Origin: Amycolatopsis solani
GTDB taxonomy: Bacteria; Actinomycetota; Actinomycetes; Mycobacteriales; Pseudonocardiaceae
Reading direction: 5' to 3'
Assembly (NCBI RefSeq): GCF_033441515.1
Contig: NZ_JAWQJT010000001.1
Location: forward strand, 3,038,001 to 3,102,000
Length of the DNA: 64,000 nt
Shown here: one piece after another, positions 26,673 to 35,668 of the stretch
Numbering within the stretch: position 1 is the first letter of the stretch
Layout: each line of letters opens with the position of its first letter
The notes under the pieces: model-generated
What the model was told of the DNA's origin: nothing
Databases searched by the model: none
Seen by the model: only the letters and a program-made list of their open reading frames with translations
Made by a program: the position numbers and the translations under genes

Positions 26673-27176
26673 ATGAAACGCACATCGTTCGCGCAGTGGC
26701 CGTGCTCGATCGCGCGCACCATGGATCTGCTGGGGGACTGGTGGACGCCGCTGGTGCTGCGGGACGCCTTCTACGGCGTGCACCGCTTCGACGAGTTCCA
26801 GCAGGCGCTCGGCATCGCGCGCAACACCCTCGCCGACCGGCTCAAGCGGCTGGTCGAGGAGGGGCTGCTGGAGAAGGTCGCCTACCAGACCGAGCCGGTG
26901 CGCTACGACTACGTGCTCACCGAGAAGGGCCGGGACTTCTACCCGGTGCTGCTCGCGATGACCCGCTGGGGCGACAAGTGGCTCGCCACCGAGGCCGGCC
27001 CGCCGATCACCGTCCACCACCTCGCCTGCGGGCACGACACGCACGCCGAAATCGTCTGCGCGCAGTGCGGGGAGCCGATGACGCCGGACGAGACGCGGAT
27101 GCGCCGTGGTCCCGGGTTCCCGCCACGGCTGGCGCAGCGCCCGGACGTCGAGGCGCGCTTCGCCCGGCAGGAGTGA
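26673..27176 (+). CDS. HxlR-family transcriptional regulator
   Basis: 167 residues: the family opening WPCSIARTMDLLGDWWTPLVLRDAFYG, then a winged helix-turn-helix (FDEFQQALGIARNTLADRLKRLVEEGLLEK). The C-terminal extension carries a CxxC pair (VCAQCGEPM) with an upstream CGHDTH, which may bind metal. HxlR proteins respond to aldehydes, electrophiles or redox change. It sits upstream of the oxidoreductase run and probably controls it. Confidence 0.9.
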   Translation: MKRTSFAQWPCSIARTMDLLGDWWTPLVLRDAFYGVHRFDEFQQALGIARNTLADRLKRLVEEGLLEKVAYQTEPVRYDYVLTEKGRDFYPVLLAMTRWGDKWLATEAGPPITVHHLACGHDTHAEIVCAQCGEPMTPDETRMRRGPGFPPRLAQRPDVEARFARQE

Positions 27177-27178
27177 CG

Positions 27179-27208
27179 TTGACAGGCTGGGTCTATCTAC
27201 GCAACTAT
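27179..27208 (+). promoter_or_regulatory. Candidate promoter of the SRPBCC-LLM-molybdenum operon
   Basis: TTGACA (27179-27184) is followed after 18 bases by AACTAT, and the region contains a direct repeat CTATC-N7-CTATC. It begins two bases after the HxlR stop codon and 62 bases before the SRPBCC start. This is a plausible HxlR target site. Confidence 0.4.
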
Positions 27209-27245
27209 CGTGGTCAGACGGCTCTGTGAGAGGGGTGCGACCACG

Positions 27246-27737
27246 ATGGAGTGGACCGGCGCGAGGTACGCCGACCTGCCGACGGCCGAGGTCTCGACCT
27301 GGATCGACGCCGTGCCCGAGGACGTCTGGCCGGTCGTTTCGGACATCTCGCTGATGCCCGAGCTGAGCGCGGAGCTCCAGTCCGTCGAGTGGTGCGAGGC
27401 CGGCCGCAAGTTCGTCGGACGCAGCAAGCACGACGCCTTCGGCGAGTGGGAAACCACATCGTACGTCGTCGAGTGCGAAGCGCCGCGGGTGTTCTCGTGG
27501 GCCGTCGCCGATCCGGCCGAGCCGAGCGCGGTCTGGAAGTTCACCCTCGAGCCCGACGGCGGCGGCACCCGGCTGAGCCAGTGGGTGCGGATGGGGCCCG
27601 GGCGCTCCGGGCTGTCCTTCGCCATCGACCGGATGCCCGAAAAGGAACAGAAGATCGTCTTCGTCCGGCTGCGCGAGTTCGAAACGGCGATGACCGGGAA
27701 CCTCGCCGCGATCAAGGACCGCGTGGAGAACCGGTGA
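27246..27737 (+). CDS. SRPBCC (START/Bet v1-like) ligand-binding protein
   Basis: 163 residues with the polyketide-cyclase/SRPBCC layout: IDAVPEDVWPVVSDI at the start, WETTSYVVECEAPRVFSWAV in the sheet, and a long C-terminal helix LREFETAMTGNLAAIKDRVE. These proteins bind hydrophobic ligands or modulate partner enzymes. The GTG of the LLM gene overlaps its TGA, so the two are coupled. Likely accessory to the pathway below. Confidence 0.85.
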   Translation: MEWTGARYADLPTAEVSTWIDAVPEDVWPVVSDISLMPELSAELQSVEWCEAGRKFVGRSKHDAFGEWETTSYVVECEAPRVFSWAVADPAEPSAVWKFTLEPDGGGTRLSQWVRMGPGRSGLSFAIDRMPEKEQKIVFVRLREFETAMTGNLAAIKDRVENR

Positions 27738-28759
27738 AGACCGCGACGACCGTCGAATTCTCCGGAGACACGCGCGAGACGCTGGACTTCGTGCTGGAGG
27801 CGGAAAAGCTCGGCCTCGACGTCTGCTGGGTCGCCGAAGCCTGGGGCGCCGACGCGCCGTCCGCGCTCGGCTACCTCGCCGCGCGCACCGACCGGATCCG
27901 GCTCGGCTCCGGCATCATCCAGCTCGGCACGCGCACGCCGGTCGCGATCGCGCAGGCCGCGCTCACCCTCGCCGACCTGTCCGGCGGCCGGTTCGCGCTC
28001 GGTCTCGGCCCGTCCGGGCCGCAGGTCATCGAGGGGTTGCACGGCGTTCCGTTCGCGAAGCCGCTGACCCGGATGCGGGAGACCGTCGAGATCATCCGCC
28101 GGGCGTTCGCCGGCGAGAAGATCGCGTTCTCCGGCCGGGCGTTCGAGATCCCGCTGCCCGGTGAGGCCCGCCCGATGCGGCTGTCGACCGCGCCGAACCC
28201 GGACATCCCGATCTACCTCGCGACGCTGTCGCCGAAGCTGCTCGAGCTCACCGGCGAGGTCGCGGACGGCTGGCTCGGCACCAGCTTCGTCCCCGAAGGC
28301 GCCGACGCGTACTTCGGCCCGCTCGACGCCGGACTCGCGAAGGCCGGCCGGAAACGCTCGGACATCGACGTCTGCCAGGGCGCCGAAGTCGCCTTCGCCG
28401 CCAACGAAGACGAGCTGCGCACCCTGGTCGGCAGCCGCAAGAAGGAACTCGCCTTCAGCCTCGGCGGGATGGGCTCGGCCAGCACGAACTTCTACAACAA
28501 CGCCTACAGCCGCCAGGGCTGGGCGGACGTCGCCGCCGAGGTCCGCGAGCGCTGGCAGGCCGGGGACCGCGACGGCGCCGCCGCGCTCGTCACCGACGAA
28601 ATGGTGCTCGGCACGACGCTGATCGGCACCGAGGACATGGTGCGCGACCGGCTGCGCGTCTGGCGCGACACCGGTATCGACACGGTCCGGCTGTACCCGG
28701 CCGGCGAAACGCTCGAAGCGCGTCTCACGACGCTCGGCCGCGCACTGGAGCTGATGTGA
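27734..28759 (+). CDS. LLM-class F420-dependent oxidoreductase
   Basis: 341 residues of a luciferase-like TIM barrel: VCWVAEAWGADAPSALGYLAARTDRIRLGSGI, then LADLSGGRFALGLGPSGPQV. The pattern is that of actinobacterial F420-dependent dehydrogenases and reductases. The GTG lies in a GTGA overlap with SRPBCC, and its stop overlaps the next start in the same way. Substrate unknown. Confidence 0.88.
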   Translation: MKTATTVEFSGDTRETLDFVLEAEKLGLDVCWVAEAWGADAPSALGYLAARTDRIRLGSGIIQLGTRTPVAIAQAALTLADLSGGRFALGLGPSGPQVIEGLHGVPFAKPLTRMRETVEIIRRAFAGEKIAFSGRAFEIPLPGEARPMRLSTAPNPDIPIYLATLSPKLLELTGEVADGWLGTSFVPEGADAYFGPLDAGLAKAGRKRSDIDVCQGAEVAFAANEDELRTLVGSRKKELAFSLGGMGSASTNFYNNAYSRQGWADVAAEVRERWQAGDRDGAAALVTDEMVLGTTLIGTEDMVRDRLRVWRDTGIDTVRLYPAGETLEARLTTLGRALELM

Positions 28760-31089
28760 CCGGCGAATGGCAGCGCACCGCGTGCAGCCTCTGCTACCTC
28801 AACTGCGGCCTGGAAGTGCAGGTCGAGGGACGGAAGATCACCCGCGTCCGCGGGGACAAGGCGCACCCGCGCTCCGCCGGGTACCTCTGCCAGAAGGCGC
28901 AGCGCCTGACCTGGTACGGCGACCACGAAGACCGCTTGACGACGCCGCTGCGCCGTCGCCCGGACGGCACCCACGAGCCGATCGGCTGGGAGACCGCGCT
29001 CACCGAGATCGCCGCCAAGCTGCACGCGATCCGCGACGCCGACACCGCGGCCGGGCGGCCCGGCTCGTTCGCCTACGTCGGCGGGGGCGGCCAGGGCAAC
29101 CACTCCGGCGGTGCGTACGGCGCTTCGCTGCTGAAGTGGATGAACTCGACGCGCCACTTCAACGCCCTTTCGCAGGAGAAGACCGGCGACTTCTGGGTCA
29201 ACGGGCAGCTGTTCGGCTCGGCGCTGGTGCACACCGCGGAGGACGTCGAGCACTGCGACCTGCTGATCGTGCTGGGATGCAACCCGTGGCAGGCACACGG
29301 GTTCAGCAATGCGCGGCACGCGCTGAACACGCTCAAGAACGACCCGGCGCGCCGGATGATCGTGATCGACCCGCGGCGCACCGAAACCGCCGAGATGGCG
29401 GACCTGCACCTCCCGCTGCGGCCGGGCACCGACGCCTACCTGCTGGGCGCGATCCTGGCGCTGCTGCTCGAACGCGGTGGCGTGGACGAGACCTTCGTGG
29501 CGGAGCGCACCGAAGGCTTCGACGAGGTTGCCGCCGTGCTCGCGAAAGTGCCGGTGGACGCGTGGATCGCGCACGCCGAAGTGTCCCGTGTGGACGTCGA
29601 GCGCGCGGTCGAGCTGATCCTGGCGGCCGAGGCGATGACCGTGCGCGTCGAGCTGGGCATCCAGCAGGGGCGGCACTCGACGCTCAACAGCTACCTCGAA
29701 AAGCTGCTGTACCTGCTCACCGGGCACTTCGGGCGCCGCGGCACGAACAACCTGCACTCCTGGCTGCTGCCGCTGTGGGGGTCGGCGAGCGGAAAGCGTT
29801 CCGAGATCACCAGGTTCGAGTACATCGGCGGCCTGCTGCCGGCGAACACGCTCGCCGAAGAGATCCTCGCCGACCACCCGAACCACGTCCGCGCGCTCTG
29901 GGTGGAGTCGTCGAACCCCGCCAACACCTACGCGGGCACGCGGGAAGTCGAACGCGCCATCCGCGCCGCCGAGCTGTCCGTGGTCGTCGACGTCGCCTAC
30001 ACCGAAACGGCCGCGCTCGCGGACTACGTGCTGCCGGCGGCTTCCCAGCACGAAAAGTGGGAGTTCACGCTCTTCACGTTCGAATGGCCGACGAACTACT
30101 TCCAGCTGCGGCGCCCGTTGCTGGAGCCGGTGCCGGGCACGCTGGTCGAAGCCGAGATCTACACCCGGCTGTTCGACGCGCTCGGCGTGCTGCCGCCGTC
30201 CGACGTGCTGGCCGAGCTGGCCGCGGGGCCGCGTTCGGAGCTGCAGAACGGGATCGGCGCGCTGGTGCGGGCGATGCCCGAGCGCGCGGCGATCCTGCCG
30301 GTGCTGCTCTACCGGACGCTGGGGGCCTCGCTGCCCGACGGCGCCGCTTCGATCGCGCCGCTGTGGGCGGGGTGCCACCGCGCGGCGAAGACGATGACCG
30401 TGCCGGTGCAGCGTGCGCTGGGCAGCACGTCGACCGGTGCGCGGCTCGGCGAGGAGCTGTTCGAGCGGGTGCTGGCCGGTCCGACGCCGTTTTCCACGCA
30501 CGAGCAGGAAGAAGTGTGGAGCCTGATGCGCCGCGAGCGCGTCCGGCTGGCGGTCCCGGAGCTGCTCGACTGGGTGACGGCGCTGGACCCGGCGGCGGAA
30601 CGGCCCGATCCGGCATTCCCGTTTTCGCTGCTCAACGGGCAACGCCGGGCACACAACGCGAACCAGATCCTGCGTGACCCGCGCTGGCGGCGCACGGATC
30701 CGGACGGCGCGCTGCGGGCGCGTCCCGAGGAACTGGCGTCGATCGGGGCCTCGCCGGGGGACTGGGTGGCGGTCGTGACGGCGGCGGGTCGCGTCGTCGT
30801 CCGCGCCGAAACCGATCCCGGGCTGCGGCCGGGGCAGCTGGCCCTGCCGCACGGCTACGGCATGGCGCACCCGGTCGCCGACGGCGGCCGCGTGGTCAGC
30901 GGCCCGCGGATCAACCTGCTCACCGACGCGCTGGACCGCGACCCGATCGCGGGCACGCCGCACCACAAGGACGTCCCGGCGCGGCTGGAACCGGTGACCG
31001 ACGAAGAACGGGCGCGGGCGGAAGCGGACAGCGTGCGGGTGCGTGCGACCGTCGCGAGTGGACGGTCGGGCCGGTTCACCGGTTTATAG
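28756..31089 (+). CDS. Molybdopterin-dependent oxidoreductase (DMSO-reductase family)
   Basis: 777 residues. The N-terminal CSLCYLNCG...GYLCQK supplies four cysteines for a [4Fe-4S] cluster, followed by Mo-bisMGD domains (ALSQEKTGDFWVNGQ, VLGCNPWQAHGF, VIDPRRTETAEMADLHLPLRPGTDAYLL) and a C-terminal MGD-binding domain (LNGQRRAHNANQIL, ALPHGYGM). No Tat signal is visible, so it is cytoplasmic. The metal-ligand position appears to lack Cys or Sec, but this needs an alignment. Embedded in a coupled operon with F420 and SRPBCC proteins. Confidence 0.88.
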   Translation: MTGEWQRTACSLCYLNCGLEVQVEGRKITRVRGDKAHPRSAGYLCQKAQRLTWYGDHEDRLTTPLRRRPDGTHEPIGWETALTEIAAKLHAIRDADTAAGRPGSFAYVGGGGQGNHSGGAYGASLLKWMNSTRHFNALSQEKTGDFWVNGQLFGSALVHTAEDVEHCDLLIVLGCNPWQAHGFSNARHALNTLKNDPARRMIVIDPRRTETAEMADLHLPLRPGTDAYLLGAILALLLERGGVDETFVAERTEGFDEVAAVLAKVPVDAWIAHAEVSRVDVERAVELILAAEAMTVRVELGIQQGRHSTLNSYLEKLLYLLTGHFGRRGTNNLHSWLLPLWGSASGKRSEITRFEYIGGLLPANTLAEEILADHPNHVRALWVESSNPANTYAGTREVERAIRAAELSVVVDVAYTETAALADYVLPAASQHEKWEFTLFTFEWPTNYFQLRRPLLEPVPGTLVEAEIYTRLFDALGVLPPSDVLAELAAGPRSELQNGIGALVRAMPERAAILPVLLYRTLGASLPDGAASIAPLWAGCHRAAKTMTVPVQRALGSTSTGARLGEELFERVLAGPTPFSTHEQEEVWSLMRRERVRLAVPELLDWVTALDPAAERPDPAFPFSLLNGQRRAHNANQILRDPRWRRTDPDGALRARPEELASIGASPGDWVAVVTAAGRVVVRAETDPGLRPGQLALPHGYGMAHPVADGGRVVSGPRINLLTDALDRDPIAGTPHHKDVPARLEPVTDEERARAEADSVRVRATVASGRSGRFTGL

Positions 31090-31096
31090 TGGGCGC

Positions 31097-31642
31097 ATGC
31101 GCAAGATCGTCGCCAGCCTGTTCATCTCGCTCGACGGCGTCGTCGAAGCGCCCGACAAGTGGTCGCTGCGGTATTGGAGTGACGAAATAGGCCAAGCGGT
31201 CGGCAGCGGGATGGCCGCGGCCGACGCAATGCTGCTCGGGCGCGTCACCTACGAAGGGTTCGCCGAGGCGTGGCCCGGGCGGACCGCCGAGGACGACGAA
31301 GGCGCCGAGTTCATGAACAGCGTGCGCAAGTACGTGCTGTCGTCGACGCTGACCGAGGTCACCTGGAACAACTCGACGCTGCTGACCGGCGATCCCGCCG
31401 AGGCGGTACGGGCGCTGAAAGCCGGGCCCGGCGGCGACATCATCACCAGCGGCAGCGCCACGGCGGTGCGCTGGCTGCTGGCGGAGGGACTGGTCGACGA
31501 GCTGAACCTGCTGCTGTACCCGATCGTCGTGGGCCGGGGGCGCCGGCTGTTCCCGGACGAAGGCACGTCGTTCCCGTTGGTGCTGGCGAAATCGGCCACG
31601 TTCTCCAACGGTGTCGTCCAGTTGACGTACGTGCCCGCGTGA
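31097..31642 (+). CDS. Dihydrofolate-reductase-fold protein (RibD C-terminal type)
   Basis: 181 residues with the opening MRKIVASLFISLDGVVEAPDKW, LLGRVTYEGFAEAWP, and the late segment GSATAVRWLLAEGLVDEL...PIVVGRGRRLF. This is the widespread YyaP/DHFR-like family of NADPH-binding reductases, substrate usually unknown. It starts seven bases after the molybdenum enzyme stop and its stop overlaps the epoxide hydrolase start. Confidence 0.88.
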   Translation: MRKIVASLFISLDGVVEAPDKWSLRYWSDEIGQAVGSGMAAADAMLLGRVTYEGFAEAWPGRTAEDDEGAEFMNSVRKYVLSSTLTEVTWNNSTLLTGDPAEAVRALKAGPGGDIITSGSATAVRWLLAEGLVDELNLLLYPIVVGRGRRLFPDEGTSFPLVLAKSATFSNGVVQLTYVPA

Positions 31643-32742
31643 TCGCGCCGTTCCGGATCGAGGTACCCGAGGCCGACCTCGAGGACCTGCGGGCGCGGCT
31701 GCGCCGGACGCGCTGGCCCGAGGCGGGGCCGGACGACTGGAGCCAGGGCACGCCGCTGGCGTATCTGCGGCCGTTGTGCGAATACTGGGCCGAGTCGTAC
31801 GACTGGCGGCGCGTGGAGGCGCGGTTCGCGCGGTTTCCGCAGTACCGCACGGAAATCGACGGCTTGGGCATCCACTTCCTGCACGTGCGTTCGGCTCGGG
31901 AAGACGCGCTGCCGCTGCTGCTGACGCACGGCTGGCCCGGGTCGTTCCTCGAGTTCGGGAAGGTGATCGAGCCGCTGGCGGAGGAGTTCCACCTGGTGAT
32001 CCCGTCGCTGCCGGGCTACGGCTTCAGCGACAAGCCCGCGTCGCCGGGGTGGGGCATCGAACGGATCGCTTCGGCGTGGGCCACGCTGATGGCGCGGCTC
32101 GGCTACGCGCGGTACGGCGCCCAAGGCGGCGACTGGGGGACGTCGATCACGACGTCGCTGGCCCAGCAGGACGCCGAGCACCTGGCGGGCATCCACCTGA
32201 ACCCGCCGATCGCGGCGCCGGACCCGGCGACGTTCGACGACCTGACCACCGCCGAGCGGGCGGCGCTCGACGCGCTGGCGCACGCGCAGCGCTGGGAGGA
32301 CGGGTATTCGGTGCTGCAGTCGACGCGCCCCCAGACGATCGGCTACAGCCTGCTCGATTCGCCGGCGGGACTGTGCGGCTGGCTGGTGGAGAAGTTCCAC
32401 GCCTGGTCCGATGGCTTCCCGTTCACGCGCGACGAGCTGCTGGACGACGTGACGCTGTACTGGCTCACCGGCACGGCGGCGTCGTCGGCGCGGCTGTACT
32501 GGGAAAGCATCCGGAAGGTGCAGGCGTGGTTCTCGGAGGCCACGTCCGACACGGTCGACGTGCCGGCGGGGTGCTCGATCTTCCCGAAAGAGATGCCCCG
32601 CCCTTCACGGCGATGGGCCGCCAAGCGGTACACCGACATCCGGCACTGGCACGAGCTCGACCGCGGCGGCCACTTCGCGGCGTACGAGCAGCCGGAGCTG
32701 TTCGCCGAGGAGGTGCGGACGTTCTTCCGGCTGGTCCGCTAG
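31639..32742 (+). CDS. Epoxide hydrolase (EHN-type alpha/beta hydrolase)
   Basis: 367 residues. The epoxide-hydrolase N-terminal domain (residues about 1-105) is followed by the catalytic core: oxyanion motif HGWPGS, nucleophile elbow GGDWGTS (Asp), and C-terminal GGHFAAYEQPE with the base His. It opens epoxides to diols. GTG start in a GTGA overlap with the DHFR-like gene, ending the coupled run. Convergent, four-base overlap, with the acyl-CoA ligase. Confidence 0.9.
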   Translation: MIAPFRIEVPEADLEDLRARLRRTRWPEAGPDDWSQGTPLAYLRPLCEYWAESYDWRRVEARFARFPQYRTEIDGLGIHFLHVRSAREDALPLLLTHGWPGSFLEFGKVIEPLAEEFHLVIPSLPGYGFSDKPASPGWGIERIASAWATLMARLGYARYGAQGGDWGTSITTSLAQQDAEHLAGIHLNPPIAAPDPATFDDLTTAERAALDALAHAQRWEDGYSVLQSTRPQTIGYSLLDSPAGLCGWLVEKFHAWSDGFPFTRDELLDDVTLYWLTGTAASSARLYWESIRKVQAWFSEATSDTVDVPAGCSIFPKEMPRPSRRWAAKRYTDIRHWHELDRGGHFAAYEQPELFAEEVRTFFRLVR

Positions 32743-34265
32743 TTCACCTGACGGGACTGGCCTTGCCAGAACGGCTCCCGCAGCTTGAACTTCTGGATCT
32801 TCCCGGTCGCCGTCCGGGGCAGCTCGGCGAGGAACTCCACCCGCTTCGGGCACTTGTACCCCGCCAGGTACTCGCGGCAGTGCTTGATCAGGTCCTCGGC
32901 GGAAACCGGGGAGCCGTCCGTGACGACCAGTGCCGTCACCAGCTCGCCCCACTTCTGGTCCGGGATGCCGATCACGGCGGCCTCACGGACCGCCGGGTGG
33001 GAGTTCAGCGCGTCCTCCACCTCGATCGACGACACGTTCTCGCCGCCCGAGATGATCACGTCCTTCTTGCGGTCCGCGATCGTCAGGTAGCCCTCTTCGA
33101 AGGTCCCGCCGTCGCCCGTGTGGAACCAGTTGCCTTCCTGGACGCGCTCGGTTTCGGCCGGGTTCTCCCAGTAGCCGTCCAGGTTGTGGTTCGACCGCGC
33201 GAGCACCTCGCCGTCGGTGTCGACCTCGATCCGGACGCCCAGCGCCGGCGTGCCCGCGCGGCCCAGCAGGCGGGCCTGTTCGTGCGGGTCGAGGCCGGCC
33301 CATTCGCTGCGCATCCGGTTGACGGTCAGCAGCGGGGCCGTCTCCGTGAGGCCGTAGATCTGGATGAACTCCCAGCCCAGCTCGGCGCGCACTCGCTCGA
33401 TCGTGCGCGTCGGCGGGGGTGCGCCGGCCACGACGATCCGGACGCGGTCGCGGCCCGGGATCTCGCCGTCCCAGGTCGCGGCGCCGTCCAGGGCCGCCGT
33501 GACCACCGCGGGGGCGGCGCACAGGATCGTCACGCCGTGCTCTTCGATCCGCCGCAGGATTTCGGTGCCGTCGACCTTGCGCAGCACGATGTGCCGCCCG
33601 CCGAGGCCGGTCACCGCGTACGGCATGCCCCAGCCGTTGCAGTGGAACATCGGCAGCGTGTGCAGCAGGACGTCGTTGTCGCTCAACGTCGTGTGCAGGC
33701 CGAACACCACCGCGTTCAGCCAGATGTTGCGGTGGGTGAGCTGGACGCCCTTGGGACGCGCGGTCGTGCCGGAGGTGTAGTTGACGGTCGCGGTGGCGGA
33801 CTCGTCGCCGTCCCAGGGCTCGGGCGTGGCGTCGCCGCCCCAGATGGCGTCGTCGTCGCGGCCGAGGACGAACACGTGCTTCGCCGTGACCGTGTCGAGC
33901 AGGTGTTCCAGCTCCGGGTCGACGATCAGCACCTCGGCGCCGGAGTGCTCCACGATGTACTTGACCTCGGCCGGTGCCAGCCGGAAGTTCACCGGCACCA
34001 GGATCCGGCCCCAGCCGGACACGCCGAAGAACGACACCAGCAGCCGCGCGGCGTTGTGGGACACCATCGCGACGCGCCCGCCGGCCGGCACGCCCAGCGC
34101 GTCGAGGTGGGCGGCTTGCGCGCGGGCCCGGCGAGCCACTTCGCGGTAGGTCAGCGAACCCCAGCTCGGCGCGGGCTGGTCCGGCTCGTCGACCACCGCG
34201 ACGCGGTCCGGGTACACCGTTTCCGCGCGGTCGAGGAAGTCCCGGACACCCAGATCGAAGAACAT
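32739..34265 (-). CDS. AMP-forming fatty-acyl-CoA synthetase
   Basis: 508 residues of the ANL superfamily: P-loop YTSGTTARPKGVQ, GLTETAPLL, GDGGTFEEGYLTIADRKKD hinge, and the catalytic lysine in RTATGKIQKF. The closest pattern is medium/long-chain acyl-CoA ligase of the AlkK type. It activates carboxylates with ATP and CoA. Short 61-base divergent gap to the coiled-coil gene. Confidence 0.92.
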   Translation of the reverse strand: MFFDLGVRDFLDRAETVYPDRVAVVDEPDQPAPSWGSLTYREVARRARAQAAHLDALGVPAGGRVAMVSHNAARLLVSFFGVSGWGRILVPVNFRLAPAEVKYIVEHSGAEVLIVDPELEHLLDTVTAKHVFVLGRDDDAIWGGDATPEPWDGDESATATVNYTSGTTARPKGVQLTHRNIWLNAVVFGLHTTLSDNDVLLHTLPMFHCNGWGMPYAVTGLGGRHIVLRKVDGTEILRRIEEHGVTILCAAPAVVTAALDGAATWDGEIPGRDRVRIVVAGAPPPTRTIERVRAELGWEFIQIYGLTETAPLLTVNRMRSEWAGLDPHEQARLLGRAGTPALGVRIEVDTDGEVLARSNHNLDGYWENPAETERVQEGNWFHTGDGGTFEEGYLTIADRKKDVIISGGENVSSIEVEDALNSHPAVREAAVIGIPDQKWGELVTALVVTDGSPVSAEDLIKHCREYLAGYKCPKRVEFLAELPRTATGKIQKFKLREPFWQGQSRQVN

Positions 34266-34326
34266 GCCCCCGATGATGACTCGTCGCAGGTGCTCGCACC
34301 AGTCCGATGTGGTTCGCTGGAGCACG

Positions 34327-35154
34327 ATGGACCTGGACACGGTGGCCGGCGAGCTCTACGGGGGTGACCTCGCGGAGTTCGTCAGCGCGCGCAACGCGGC
34401 GGCGAAGGCGGCGAAGGCCGAAGGGAATGCCGAGCTCGCGAAGCAGATCCGTGAGCTGCGGAAGCCGACGACGGCCGCGGCGATCGTCAACCGGCTGGCG
34501 CGGGAAGACGACAGCCAGTTGCGGGAGCTGGCCGAGCTGGGCGACGAACTGCGCGACGCGCACACCCGCCTCGCCGGCGACGACCTGCGCGCGCTGACCC
34601 GGCAGCGAGGCGAGCTCGTCCGGCGGATCATGCGCGAGCTGCCGTCGATGAGCGACACCGTGTCCCGCGAGGTCGAGGCCACGCTGGAAGCCGTCGCGGC
34701 CGATCCGGACACGGCCGCGCTCGCCGTCGCCGGGCGGCTGACGTCGGTGGCGCACCAGGACACCGACCAGTGGTTCACCCTCGCCGCCACCGTCCCGCCC
34801 GCCACCGGGCAGCGCTCGAAGAAGCTGGTCGACCAGGCCGAACCGGCGAAGCCCAAGCGCGATCACCGCCGTGAGGAAGAGGAACGGGCGCGGGCCCGCG
34901 CCGAACGCGACCGCCTGCGCAAGGAGGCCGCGGAACTGGCGAAGGAGCGCGCGGTCGTCGAGCGCGACCTCGTCCGGACTCAGCGGGCGGCCGAGCAGGC
35001 GAGCGCGCGGGTCGAGGACCTGCGCACCCGCCTCGCCGAAGCCGAGGAACGCGCCGAGCGCGCGACGGCGGAGTTCGAGGAAGCCAAGGAAAAGTACGAA
35101 CAGGCGGACTCCGCCGCCAACGAGGCGCAGAAAGCCGCCGACGCCGCGCGCTGA
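34327..35154 (+). CDS. Coiled-coil hypothetical protein
   Basis: 275 residues, no signal peptide or membrane segment. The N-terminal half is helical (residues about 1-150, FVSARNAAAKAAKAEG, LRKPTTAAAIVNRLARE). The C-terminal 110 residues are a continuous charged heptad-rich coiled coil (REEEERARARAERD to EAQKAADAAR). No catalytic motif. Its homologues in actinomycetes are, to my knowledge, uncharacterised. Confidence 0.7.
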   Translation: MDLDTVAGELYGGDLAEFVSARNAAAKAAKAEGNAELAKQIRELRKPTTAAAIVNRLAREDDSQLRELAELGDELRDAHTRLAGDDLRALTRQRGELVRRIMRELPSMSDTVSREVEATLEAVAADPDTAALAVAGRLTSVAHQDTDQWFTLAATVPPATGQRSKKLVDQAEPAKPKRDHRREEEERARARAERDRLRKEAAELAKERAVVERDLVRTQRAAEQASARVEDLRTRLAEAEERAERATAEFEEAKEKYEQADSAANEAQKAADAAR

Positions 35155-35204
35155 TTCCGTGCTACTGTGCGGATGCGCCCCGGATGGGCCTACGCACGGA
35201 GGTA

Positions 35205-35333
35205 GTGGCTACTACAGCCCCCCTGAAGTCGACACGTTCTGCCTTGCCTGGCAGGAGTGTGCCCTCCGCGCGCCCGTCCCGTGTCGCTTCACGGCCTCCG
35301 GCGATCACTTTCCTCGCCGAAGGAGCACCTTGA
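35205..35333 (+). CDS. Possible 42-residue leader ORF
   Basis: A GTG two bases after GGAGG opens a 42-codon frame (VATTAPLKSTRSALPGR...) whose TGA overlaps the TTG start of the next gene in a TTGA junction. The peptide is Ser/Arg/Pro-rich and unlike any family I know. The spacing to the ribosome-binding site is too short, so the case is weak; the overlap is what makes it worth listing. Confidence 0.2.
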   Translation: MATTAPLKSTRSALPGRSVPSARPSRVASRPPAITFLAEGAP

Positions 35334-35668
35334 TCCACCTCACCACCACCGGCGCCCGCACGGGCCGGCCACACCGGGTTCCCCTGGGGGACTTGACGAT
35401 CGACGGCCGCCTGGTCGTCATCGCTTCCGCGCTGGGGTCGCCGAAGGATCCCGACTGGTGCCACAACATCCGCCACAACCCTTTGGTCACCGTGGAAACC
35501 GGCGCGGAGACCTTCGAGGCGGCGGCCGGCTTCCCGCCGGACCGCGACGCGTTGTTCGCCGAAGTCGTCGCGCGGGAACCGGGGTTCGCGGAATACCAAG
35601 CGCGGACGACCCGCGTGCTGCCGGTGGTGGAGCTGCACCGGCTCGACAACGGGAATGAGCCCGGTTGA
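35330..35668 (+). CDS. Short deazaflavin-dependent nitroreductase-like (DDN-type) protein
   Basis: 112 residues starting LIHLTTTGARTGRPHRVPLG, then VIASALGSPKDPDWCHNIRHNP and TTRVLPVVELHRL. This is the core of the F420-binding DDN family. The usual 30 or so N-terminal residues that close the active site are absent, so it begins directly at the first core strand. TTG start with AAGGAG seven bases upstream. It may be a short natural form or an N-terminally truncated gene. Confidence 0.7.
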   Translation: MIHLTTTGARTGRPHRVPLGDLTIDGRLVVIASALGSPKDPDWCHNIRHNPLVTVETGAETFEAAAGFPPDRDALFAEVVAREPGFAEYQARTTRVLPVVELHRLDNGNEPG

